A stretch of 5,923 nucleotides of DNA. Source: JAAKFL01 sp964629645 (GTDB taxonomy: Bacteria > Chlamydiota > Chlamydiia > Chlamydiales > SLFE01). The notes beneath the pieces were generated by a model that was given only the letters and a program-made list of their open reading frames with translations, did not search any database and was not told where the DNA came from. Both the position numbers and the translations under genes were made by a program. Each line of letters opens with the position of its first letter. Position 1 is the first letter of the stretch. Shown here one piece after another: positions 1 through 5,923 of the stretch. The stretch spans positions 1 through 5,923 of the forward strand of contig CAZVSU010000111.1 of assembly GCA_964629645.1 (NCBI GenBank). The letters are read 5' to 3'.

Positions 1-18
1 CCTCAGAGGGCGTTTTTT
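1..18 (+). terminator. Right half of a rho-independent terminator of an upstream gene (cut by window edge)
   Basis: The window opens with CCT-CAG-AGGGCG followed by six T. If the three preceding bases were CGC, this would be a 6-bp stem CGCCCT/AGGGCG with a CAG triloop and a U-tract, a standard intrinsic terminator on the plus strand. Only three of the stem pairs (1-3 with 7-9) are visible, so the left arm is inferred. It would end a gene lying to the left of the window and separate it from ndk. Confidence 0.45.
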
Positions 19-159
19 CAGAAGAGATTAAGATGTTCCCTTTATCGTGTCAACGCTTTTAAGCTGGACTGGAGCCTTGAGAGACATGATTTTGGGACAT
101 TTAACAATAATTTTAGGGAGAACATGATCACGTTGCCTTCACAGAGGGAAGCGCGAGGC

Positions 160-188
160 TCGACGAAAAACGGGTTTTTCATTATGAT
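160..188 (+). promoter_or_regulatory. Candidate sigma-70-type promoter of ndk
   Basis: TCGACG (160-165, four of six matches to TTGACA) is separated by 17 bases from TATGAT (183-188, five of six matches to TATAAT). Transcription would start near 195 and give a leader of about 25 bases before the ndk start codon. The spacing and position fit well, but the call rests on motif matching alone. The A/T-rich stretch around 100-118 has no equally good pair. Confidence 0.5.
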
Positions 189-205
189 AAAGTGCCTAAT
201 CCCCA

Positions 206-213
206 AAAGGAGA
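206..213 (+). promoter_or_regulatory. Ribosome binding site of ndk
   Basis: AAAGGAGA contains a near-complete Shine-Dalgarno core (GGAG at 209-212) eight bases before the ATG at 221. This is the strongest ribosome binding site in the window, and it fixes the ndk start. Confidence 0.85.
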
Positions 214-220
214 CACAATT

Positions 221-655
221 ATGGCGCATGAACAAACTTTATCCATCATTAAGCCCGATGCAGTGGGAAAAAACCACATCGGCACTATCATCAACCGTTT
301 TGAAAAGGCAGGCCTGAAGATTGCGGCGGCCAAAATGAAGCACCTCTCGAAAGAAGATGCCGAAGGGTTTTACGCTGTCCATAAAGAGCGCCCCTTTTTC
401 AACGATCTGGTCTCTTTTATGATTTCGGGACCCGTCCTTGTCATGGTTTTGGAAGGAGAAAACGCGATCGCAAAAAATCGCGAAATCATGGGAGCGACAA
501 ATCCCCAAGAAGCTGCGCCGGGAACGATCCGGGCCGACCTGGCAGAAACAATCGATGAAAATGCCGTCCACGGGTCTGACGCCCCTGAAACCGCCCGTTT
601 TGAAATCGATTATTTTTTTGCACCCAACGAAATTTTTGAAAGGGTCAGAGCTTAA
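221..655 (+). CDS. ndk: Nucleoside diphosphate kinase
   Basis: This cytosolic enzyme moves the gamma-phosphate of ATP onto other (d)NDPs through a phosphohistidine intermediate and so balances the NTP and dNTP pools. The 144-residue protein is full length for the bacterial family (about 140-150). Visible hallmarks are the N-terminal SIIKPDAVGK with nucleotide-contacting Lys11, the ERPFF segment near residue 56, the GATNP loop at 91-95, the GTIRAD segment at 101-106, and the active-site block NAVHGSD with catalytic His117. The N terminus and an HKERPFF stretch resemble chlamydial Ndk as I remember it, but this is not exclusive. The start is set by a strong GGAG site eight bases upstream. The gene is monocistronic in this window, with its own candidate promoter. 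Its last 11 bases overlap the end of the convergent gene at 645-2966. No catalytic residue is missing. Confidence 0.97.
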   Translation: MAHEQTLSIIKPDAVGKNHIGTIINRFEKAGLKIAAAKMKHLSKEDAEGFYAVHKERPFFNDLVSFMISGPVLVMVLEGENAIAKNREIMGATNPQEAAPGTIRADLAETIDENAVHGSDAPETARFEIDYFFAPNEIFERVRA

Positions 656-2966
656 GGCATCCATTGGATTCTGCACTCTCAACCATAAGGTTGAGGGTGT
701 GCTTGGCTAGTTCTAAAGGACACCCCTCCACAAAACGCAGTCTTGTTATCGTCAACTTCCGCAGCCACTTATCCTTTTTCTTCTTGATCATGTCGCTGAT
801 CTCATCGAGACGGTCCACTTCCGCCAATTCTTCTGATTCACCCTCTGACGAGGACTTTCTTTTGATCCAACACCCCTGAGCCTGCGCAATTTGTTTTGAA
901 ATATGGTCACAAACCGACGCGACGGCAAAGGGAAATTCACGCCCCTTGAGCTTAAGCTCGAATTGATACTCCTTTTCGACAGCAAACGATTTCTTCCCGG
1001 AGACAACAGAGCTGCTCAATTCCTTTTCAGCGGCAAATTCGATCTCATAGTCACAAAAGTCACCATCGCAGCTGCCGGCCGCATCCGACCCTGTGTTTGG
1101 ATCTGCTGCCCGAATCGGAGAAAAAATTTGTGCAAAGACACTCTCTGCCCATTCAGAACCTGTCAGCATCGGATAAAGAAACTGTTGTATGGATTCATCG
1201 CGACCCGAAATCAGCTTGCGGGCCCGAAGCTCTGCCAACCACTTGCATTCGTTTTTAGGGTGCCGCCTCCCAAATTGAGGCTCGTGGTAGCCGGCAGAGT
1301 AAATTTTGTAGAAAAGACCATTGAGAAGAGCGAGCTGTTTTTTCTCTTGGGAAAGTTTGATGTGGTTGACGCCGATCAACTGACGGCAATTCCGGTCGCT
1401 GTAAAGCATTTGATTGAATATTGTGTCACGAATCAAAGCGTCCCCGAGCAAACTCTCGGTAAAGGCAAGGGATAAACCGTTGCATTCGACATAGCAAAAT
1501 TTTTCAAAGAGAGTTGAAAAGTCAGACGGCCAATCATGAATGTCTGCTGCATTTTTGATTTTGGCATCGACGAGAGGCTCAAAAGACGTTTTTTTTGCAG
1601 CTGACACGCTATCGCAAAGCTTTCTTAACAACAGCGCCTTAATCTTTTTTTCTTTGGGAAAAAGATGCAAAAGAGCGGGAAGGATAAAATCGATTTGCTC
1701 CTCTAACGCCTCTTGTTTTTTCTTTTTCGAAATATTTTTGAACTTCCAGCTGCGCACTTTGGAGAGGAGAAGCGAACTGTTTTCATCCTTCAGTTTCCGG
1801 TCGGATTGAGACTGTCTTCTCGCAAGAGATTGCTGCTTTTCCGCTCCGCCACCAATTTTACCGATGAGCATAGCTGCGCTCGTTGTCAAAATCCCCCCCC
1901 TTGGACTTTTCTGGACCGGACTCGACTGAGCTTTGCGTTCGTCTTGAAACGCGACGTTTTCCTTCTTCTCCGGAATGGCCTTTTCGAAGCTGCGCTCAGT
2001 CAAGAAACTTGGTTCCGAGAGAAAAAAGGCTTCGCGCTCTTTGAACTGTTTCAGGTGGACAACCCTTTGCCGGATGTCTCTGAGCAACGTATCTAAGGCA
2101 CAGACGATCATTTCGGGAGATCTTTTATAGTTAACGAAAACGCTGGAAACCAGCATTCCGACCTGAAAGTCGACGCTGCCTGTTCTTATGTCTCGAATGG
2201 CTGCCGTTTCTAATGATACTTTCGGTTTTGCGACAAGGCCCTTCAAGTCGGAGAACATAATATTGAAAGCGGGCTCATAACTCACCCTCACGCAATCGTC
2301 GCTTTCAAAAAGATGAAACTCTTCAGGAACCGGTTCATTTTCCTCTGTTGCACTGTTGAAGGTGTCAGAGATGCACTTCTGAACTCTCGGCACCAAGCCC
2401 AAGCGAACAGTATTGGAAAAAATATACCGGATTCGACCCGACAGCCAGTCGGCGTAGTCTTTTTTTAAGATCGACAATTCTTGAATAGAGTGCGACTCGT
2501 GACCGGAAAAAAAGCGATACGCTTCAAGCTCGTACCAAAGCTCATGATAAGAGGGGTCCATCTGAGGCTCCGACCGCTTCAGTTTGAAGATGGCACGGCT
2601 CACAGACCGGGGGTGAAAGTGTCGATCGAGCCTTTCGGCATCTTTCAGCTTTTCAGGAACAAACCGCTCTTCAATTGGCGGAATGGACCGAAGCTGCCTT
2701 TCTCGAAGTTTGACGTGGCAAATCAGTTCTAATTCATGAACGTCTTCGTCTTGTAAATCAGCGTCGCAAGTGGCAAGAAACTGCTGCACAACTTTGTCTG
2801 TCGACAGCTCATGAATTTGACCGGCCTGATCGTGAAAAGACGTCTTCAAAAAAGAAAAGAAACTCTTCTTGATCCAAAGATCAGGACGGCTTCGAGGAGC
2901 ATAGGAGTATTTTTCGGGGCTTGACGATTCCATTGAATTCCTAAATTTTTCCCGGCCATTATACAT
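645..2966 (-). CDS. Orphan protein A, paralog of the gene upstream of lptB; function unknown
   Basis: I do not recognise the family. The 773-residue protein has no signal peptide or obvious membrane segment and is probably soluble. Three parts are visible: an N-terminal region (about 35-310); a Lys/Ser/Gln-rich, probably disordered linker (about 311-420, including ISKKKKQE); and a C-terminal region (about 425-773) with KIYSAGYHEP (554-563), LAELRA near 578 and IQQFLYP at 593-599. The C-terminal end alternates strand-like and helical stretches. The whole length aligns with protein B on the far side of lptB, including the YRFFSGHE (150-157) and KIYSAGY motifs. The start at 2966 has AAGGA seven bases upstream (2974-2978). 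A second in-frame ATG at 2931-2933 (residue 12) has AGGA five bases upstream and a promoter-like sequence ahead of it, so a 762-residue form is possible. A G8 run (C8 on the plus strand, 1893-1900) lies in the linker. lptB ends 57 bases upstream on the same strand. A secreted effector role would be a guess. Confidence 0.85.
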   Translation of the reverse strand: MYNGREKFRNSMESSSPEKYSYAPRSRPDLWIKKSFFSFLKTSFHDQAGQIHELSTDKVVQQFLATCDADLQDEDVHELELICHVKLRERQLRSIPPIEERFVPEKLKDAERLDRHFHPRSVSRAIFKLKRSEPQMDPSYHELWYELEAYRFFSGHESHSIQELSILKKDYADWLSGRIRYIFSNTVRLGLVPRVQKCISDTFNSATEENEPVPEEFHLFESDDCVRVSYEPAFNIMFSDLKGLVAKPKVSLETAAIRDIRTGSVDFQVGMLVSSVFVNYKRSPEMIVCALDTLLRDIRQRVVHLKQFKEREAFFLSEPSFLTERSFEKAIPEKKENVAFQDERKAQSSPVQKSPRGGILTTSAAMLIGKIGGGAEKQQSLARRQSQSDRKLKDENSSLLLSKVRSWKFKNISKKKKQEALEEQIDFILPALLHLFPKEKKIKALLLRKLCDSVSAAKKTSFEPLVDAKIKNAADIHDWPSDFSTLFEKFCYVECNGLSLAFTESLLGDALIRDTIFNQMLYSDRNCRQLIGVNHIKLSQEKKQLALLNGLFYKIYSAGYHEPQFGRRHPKNECKWLAELRARKLISGRDESIQQFLYPMLTGSEWAESVFAQIFSPIRAADPNTGSDAAGSCDGDFCDYEIEFAAEKELSSSVVSGKKSFAVEKEYQFELKLKGREFPFAVASVCDHISKQIAQAQGCWIKRKSSSEGESEELAEVDRLDEISDMIKKKKDKWLRKLTITRLRFVEGCPLELAKHTLNLMVESAESNGCLKL
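674..699 (+). terminator. Stem-loop just past ndk, inside the convergent coding region
   Basis: CACTCTCAACC (674-684), a four-base ATAA loop, and GGTTGAGGGTG (689-699) form an 11-bp stem with one G-U wobble in the plus-strand RNA. It lies 18 bases after the ndk stop codon. No U-tract follows, so it is not a textbook intrinsic terminator. It may protect the ndk mRNA 3' end or be a weak terminator. It also lies in the last 20 codons of protein A on the other strand, and could simply reflect that coding sequence. Confidence 0.35.
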
Positions 2967-2985
2967 GAATATTTCCTTGAGTAAA
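2958..2985 (-). promoter_or_regulatory. Candidate promoter overlapping the start of protein A
   Basis: On the minus strand, TTTACT (plus-strand 2985-2980) is separated by 16 bases from a perfect TATAAT (2963-2958). Transcription from it would begin near 2951, downstream of the first ATG (2966-2964). That transcript would have a leader of about 17 bases containing AGGA and would start translation at the second ATG (2933-2931). The -10 box is perfect but lies within A/T-rich sequence, so a chance match is possible. Confidence 0.4.
2974..2978 (-). promoter_or_regulatory. Ribosome binding site for the long form of protein A
   Basis: AAGGA on the minus strand sits seven bases before the ATG at 2966-2964. 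It supports the longer start, provided the mRNA comes from upstream (for example, read-through from lptB). Confidence 0.6.
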
Positions 2986-2997
2986 TGGAAATATTAC

Positions 2998-3018
2998 GAT
3001 CCGTGACGGAATCTTTTT
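2998..3018 (-). terminator. Weak hairpin just after lptB, possible partial terminator
   Basis: GATCCG (2998-3003) and CGGAATC (3007-3013) form a six-pair stem with a TGA loop and one bulged base, starting ten bases after the lptB stop codon. In the direction of lptB transcription it is followed only by GTAATATTT, a poor U-tract. The clean T5 (3014-3018) lies on the other side and would serve plus-strand transcripts, for which no gene is seen. At best it attenuates read-through from lptB into protein A. Confidence 0.3.
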
Positions 3019-3023
3019 AACAA

Positions 3024-3770
3024 TTACAAGTGAAACCCTTCGCCGAGGTAGGTGCGCCGCACTTCATGATCATTGATCAAAGAATCGACCGAGCCGGAAC
3101 TGAATACCTTTCCTTCCGATACCAAGTAGCTTCTATGAACAAATGAAAAAATTTCGCGTGCGTTGTGATCTGTGATCAGGATACTGATATTTTTTTCTGA
3201 AAGGTGGCCAATCATCTCTTTCAGTTCATGAATCGAAATAGGATCAATATTGGCAAACGGCTCATCCAAAAGCAAAAATGAAGGGTTGGTGATGAGAGCC
3301 CTCGTAATTTCGAGACGCCGCCTTTCTCCACCAGATAAAGCACCTGCTTTTTTCTTGGCAAGCGGCTCAAGGTGAAGTTCGGCTAATAGCTCCTCAAGAC
3401 GTTGCTTTCGTTGAGCTTTTGTCAAAGACATATTCTCTAAAATGCAAAGAATGTTGTCTTCAACGGTTAAACTTCTAAATACGGAAGGTTCTTGAGACAG
3501 ATACCCCATCCCCATCTGCGCGCGAATATGGATGGGGGCATGGGTCACATCTTGATGACCGAAAAAGACTTGGCCCCCGTCGGGACGAATCAGGCCTACT
3601 GTCATGTAAAACGCTGTGGTCTTGCCGGCTCCATTGGGTCCCAGCAAACCCACAACCTCGCCGGGCTCTACTGAAAAGGAAAGGCCGTTGACAACTTTTC
3701 GACCGCCATAACTCTTCTCTAAATTTCGCACTTCGAGGCATTTAGGCTTTTTTTCTCTCGTCGTTATCAT
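3024..3770 (-). CDS. lptB: LPS export ABC transporter ATP-binding protein LptB
   Basis: This is the cytoplasmic ATPase of the LptB2FGC complex, which extracts lipopolysaccharide from the inner membrane and drives it across the LptA bridge to LptD/E in the outer membrane. All ABC-ATPase motifs are intact: Walker A GPNGAGKT (44-51), Q-loop Gln93 in LSQEPSVF, signature LSGGE (145-149), Walker B FLLLDE (165-170) with catalytic Glu170, D-loop around Asp176, and H-loop His202 in ITDHN. The LptB-type features are DEPFANIDPIS and the C-terminal YLGEGFHL, which separate it from amino-acid (LivF/LivG) ATPases. At 248 residues it is slightly longer than E. coli LptB because of a basic N-terminal extension of about ten residues. 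The ATG at 3770 has AAGGG only one base away, so the start is weakly supported; a GTG at codon 14 is the alternative. Neither neighbour is an lptA, lptC or KDO gene. It probably lies in a same-strand cluster with protein B (88 bases upstream) and protein A (57 bases downstream). Confidence 0.95.
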   Translation of the reverse strand: MITTREKKPKCLEVRNLEKSYGGRKVVNGLSFSVEPGEVVGLLGPNGAGKTTAFYMTVGLIRPDGGQVFFGHQDVTHAPIHIRAQMGMGYLSQEPSVFRSLTVEDNILCILENMSLTKAQRKQRLEELLAELHLEPLAKKKAGALSGGERRRLEITRALITNPSFLLLDEPFANIDPISIHELKEMIGHLSEKNISILITDHNAREIFSFVHRSYLVSEGKVFSSGSVDSLINDHEVRRTYLGEGFHL

Positions 3771-3774
3771 ACCC

Positions 3775-3811
3775 TTAACTATACAACACCCTAAATTTCA
3801 GGAATAGTTAA
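3775..3811 (-). repeat. Inverted repeat in the lptB leader
   Basis: TTAACTAT (3775-3782) and ATAGTTAA (3804-3811) are a perfect 8-base inverted repeat separated by 21 bases. On the lptB mRNA the second arm is followed by GGGT and then the ATG, so the paired arm abuts the only purine-rich ribosome-binding stretch (AAGGG). It could act as an A/U-rich hairpin limiting translation, or as a dyad operator with half-site centres 29 bp apart, about three helical turns. The repeat itself is exact. Its function is inferred. Confidence 0.5.
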
Positions 3812-3858
3812 AGAAAAGTGACGTCGATTCAAGTGAAGGAACGACTGAAAGCCAGCAC

Positions 3859-5923
3859 TTAATGGGCGTCTTTAGTTTGTCTGAGACTGCCCGATTCAAA
3901 CAATTTTTCCACGACATACCGAACAAGATCGATGTCGGTATTTCGGAAAAATTCGATGTGACGGATGCGAATGACGCGGTACCACTCTGTTTTTGTCCCG
4001 ACCAGGGTCTCCTCGAGGGTTAACTGTCCAAACGCTTTTTTGTCCCCTTTAAGAATTAAAGAGGTCTCCATACTCCTGACGATATCAAAATAATCCCACT
4101 TCCACATGATGCGAATTTGAGGCAAAAGAGTCGAAAAACGGGACGAAACGGAGTATTTTTCAGAATCGGCCGCAGCGTCCGAGGAATCTGTCTCGTGAGA
4201 GAGTGTTTTGAAAAATTGGTTGATATGGGGAAAGAGCTCTTCGTACCGCGCCGCTGCCATTTTCATTGGCAAAACAACAGGATAAACAAAATACTGAATC
4301 GGATCGTATTGCTTTTTGATAAAGCGGAAGGCTTGAAGCTCCGCCAGCATGTCAATTTCCTCGGGATTGAGATCCGTTTTGTTGAGATGTCTCAAAACAG
4401 GATCGGGATATCCGGCCGTATAAATCTTTGAAAAGATCTGCTTCAGGAGGCGCTGCTTTTCATCGAGTTGACAGGTGTCGGAGACGGCGCGGTCGAGAAA
4501 CTTCTTTTTTGTTGCCGGCGACCGTAAAACTTCAGTAAAAACGGGGTGGTCCCAAAGTTCCGGGGGATGCATCTGACAGATCCGAACAAGCTGATGATCA
4601 TCGGTATCACAGTATTCAAACTGACCCTCAACCCATTTGACCATGCGTGCAAGATCGGCGTTCTCCTTGGCCGTTTGCACCCCTTTTTCGATCAGTGATG
4701 CATCCTTTGGCACATCGCGAGTGGAGGGATCTTCCTGAAGCTTCGCACACATAATTTTGTGTATGACCGCCTCTTCTCGATCAAATGTTTTCACAAGTTC
4801 CGGAAGGATGGCCTTCACCCGCCGCTCTAAATCTTCCGGATTTCTTTCACCCCCTGTGTACACGCTCTTTTTTTTTAATCGATTGCCATCGGATTTTGAC
4901 ACAATTAACGGGTGGGAAGGCGTCTGGGCATCCTGCTGCGTATCGGAGAACATAAACATGCGCCCTAAAGACGTTTTTTTTCTCAAAAAAGGTTGGCTAT
5001 TCGTTTTTACGGGCTGAGAGTGACTCGATTTTTTCTTAGGATGCGCGCCCCATAATTTTTTCGCCAGCCGAGGCGACAAGCGTCCCGATTTTTTTTCGGG
5101 AAGATCTTCGTCCTTAAGGTTCAAACGAGACATTTTGATCAAAACGGTTCTTCTGCGTTGAAGATTGATCTTTTGAACAGCAGCCCTCCATTGACTCAGA
5201 TCACAAATCAGTTGATCCATTATTTTGACGTGGCGGCTGTCGCAGTCGTTAATCGGAGATAAAAAATCGCCGACGACCAACAGATAACTCGCTTGAATGC
5301 GCTTCATTTCCTCTGAAAATTTAACGCATGCGTCGAGTTTAAAAGCAATCGTCAGCGTCTCTTCTTCGCTTTGAATATGGAAATGGAGTTCAGGGCGATA
5401 AGACAAGATCCGCACATCGCCAAACGCATCAATCCAAAAAGAGTGGGGGGTGTCGGCCGGCATTGTCCAACAAATCTTATATTCGTTCGATAAAGCGGGA
5501 AAAAGAACCGGACTATTTTCATTCAACCATTGCTCGTAGTCTAAACGAAGAACGTCGAATATGGGGTCGTACGACATTTTGTGACCGTCAAAAAAACGAT
5601 GGGTGTTCAATTCGGATCGGAGAAAAGAAAGATCGTCATATTTTTTCGCTCTTTCAACTTCGATCGTATGGATGGGATAATAAATGTCTTCAAATTGAAA
5701 TCTGCCGCTGAGTTGATCAGAGACAAATTGTGTCGGCGAAAGGATTGGATAGCGGACAAATTTAGCAAAAGAGAGTTGAGCGACTTTGAGCGCGACGTCG
5801 TTTTGTAAGCTGGGGTTTTTTCGGAACCGTTTTTTTTTTCTCGCTCGAGCGACTAGTTCGTCAGGGGTAATTTGCGGGTTTTCTCCGTCAAGACTGTTTT
5901 TCAGCTGTTCGTAAAAAAACGCC
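3859..5923 (-). CDS. Orphan protein B (5' end beyond window), paralog of protein A; function unknown
   Basis: The frame runs from the TAA at 3861-3859 to the right edge without a stop, giving 687 visible residues. The codon at 5610-5608 is TTG, but it is not the real start. The 104 codons upstream stay open and match protein A: FFYEQLKNS at visible residue 2 fits A's FFSFLKTSF, and LNTHRFFDGH spans the TTG where A has LEAYRFFSGH. By that alignment about 35 residues are missing, for a full length near 720. Order: N-terminal domain (visible about 1-260), Lys/Ser/Gln-rich linker (about 260-360), and C-terminal domain with KIYTAGYPDP (499-508), LAELQAF (526-532) and IQYFVYP. No signal peptide or membrane segment is seen in the visible part. 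Poly-A runs include A10 (5830-5839), A9 (4868-4876) and A8 (4974-4981, 5089-5096). The gene lies 88 bases upstream of lptB on the same strand. The family is unknown to me. Confidence 0.85.
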   Translation of the reverse strand, partial: AFFYEQLKNSLDGENPQITPDELVARARKKKRFRKNPSLQNDVALKVAQLSFAKFVRYPILSPTQFVSDQLSGRFQFEDIYYPIHTIEVERAKKYDDLSFLRSELNTHRFFDGHKMSYDPIFDVLRLDYEQWLNENSPVLFPALSNEYKICWTMPADTPHSFWIDAFGDVRILSYRPELHFHIQSEEETLTIAFKLDACVKFSEEMKRIQASYLLVVGDFLSPINDCDSRHVKIMDQLICDLSQWRAAVQKINLQRRRTVLIKMSRLNLKDEDLPEKKSGRLSPRLAKKLWGAHPKKKSSHSQPVKTNSQPFLRKKTSLGRMFMFSDTQQDAQTPSHPLIVSKSDGNRLKKKSVYTGGERNPEDLERRVKAILPELVKTFDREEAVIHKIMCAKLQEDPSTRDVPKDASLIEKGVQTAKENADLARMVKWVEGQFEYCDTDDHQLVRICQMHPPELWDHPVFTEVLRSPATKKKFLDRAVSDTCQLDEKQRLLKQIFSKIYTAGYPDPVLRHLNKTDLNPEEIDMLAELQAFRFIKKQYDPIQYFVYPVVLPMKMAAARYEELFPHINQFFKTLSHETDSSDAAADSEKYSVSSRFSTLLPQIRIMWKWDYFDIVRSMETSLILKGDKKAFGQLTLEETLVGTKTEWYRVIRIRHIEFFRNTDIDLVRYVVEKLFESGSLRQTKDAH

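Noticed and set aside
1..220. Short open frames, tRNA or small RNA in the left intergenic stretch
   Set aside because: Only frames of about 9-13 codons occur, without ribosome binding sites. No cloverleaf or further strong hairpin was seen apart from the edge terminator.
239..682. 147-codon open frame on the minus strand opposite ndk
   Set aside because: It is the antisense shadow of a well-supported ndk gene, with no ribosome binding site and no recognisable protein family.
903..1475. 190-codon plus-strand open frame (and others at 1540-1809, 1713-2096, 2481-2732) inside protein A
   Set aside because: These lie antisense to protein A, whose frame is supported by homology to protein B over its whole length. 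Their translations look like reverse reading of charged coding sequence.
3475..3741. 88-codon minus-strand frame and 60-codon plus-strand frame within lptB
   Set aside because: Both overlap intact lptB in other frames and encode nothing recognisable.
3780..3830. Possible promoter for lptB (TTGAAT, 16 bases, TAACTA; or TATAGT next to the ATG)
   Set aside because: The -10 match of the first is poor. The second lacks a -35 element and would give an almost leaderless mRNA. lptB may be transcribed from upstream of B.
4117..4431. Plus-strand open frames inside protein B (also 4757-5017, 5463-5711 and 5581-5808)
   Set aside because: They are antisense to B. The last two also lie opposite the part of B upstream of the TTG, which is itself coding by homology.
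5083..5101. TCCCGA-T7-TCGGGA hairpin in protein B
   Set aside because: It is a 6-bp stem in the middle of coding sequence with the T-run in the loop, not after the stem. It is explained by the E-K-K-S codons and is not a terminator.

Overview
The window holds four protein genes and no RNA genes, CRISPR array or insertion sequence that I can see. It looks like a Gram-negative bacterium of moderate GC content (by eye in the mid-40s %), because it carries lptB, the ATPase of the lipopolysaccharide exporter. The nucleoside diphosphate kinase, together with two large lysine-rich orphan proteins around lptB, suggests an environmental (Parachlamydia/Waddlia/Estrella-like) member of the Chlamydiae. 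That placement rests on remembered similarity only and is tentative.

Layout. Positions 1-18 look like the tail of a terminator for a gene to the left of the window. Positions 19-220 hold no gene but include a plausible promoter and a strong ribosome binding site for ndk (221-655, plus strand). Everything else is on the minus strand and is transcribed right to left: a long orphan gene cut by the right edge (3859-5923, here 'protein B'), then lptB (3024-3770), then a second long orphan gene (645-2966, 'protein A'). Protein A converges on ndk, and the two coding regions overlap by 11 bases at their stop codons.

Main observation. Proteins A and B, on either side of lptB, are diverged full-length paralogs of a family I do not recognise. 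Both have an N-terminal domain, a Lys/Ser/Gln-rich linker, and a C-terminal domain with a shared KIY(S/T)AGY motif. The homology continues upstream of the apparent TTG start of B at 5610, and the frame is open to the window edge. B is therefore a partial gene, missing roughly its first 35 codons. Both linkers contain long homopolymers (G8 in A, A9 in B) placed so that a one-base slip in either direction quickly creates a stop and removes the C-terminal domain.

How the genes relate. ndk is a housekeeping enzyme with its own promoter and is unrelated to the rest. lptB is intact, but neither neighbour is an Lpt or KDO-pathway protein. Whether A and B have anything to do with envelope biogenesis cannot be told from this window. 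The lptB leader carries an 8-base inverted repeat that ends at its weak ribosome binding site, which could be a control element.
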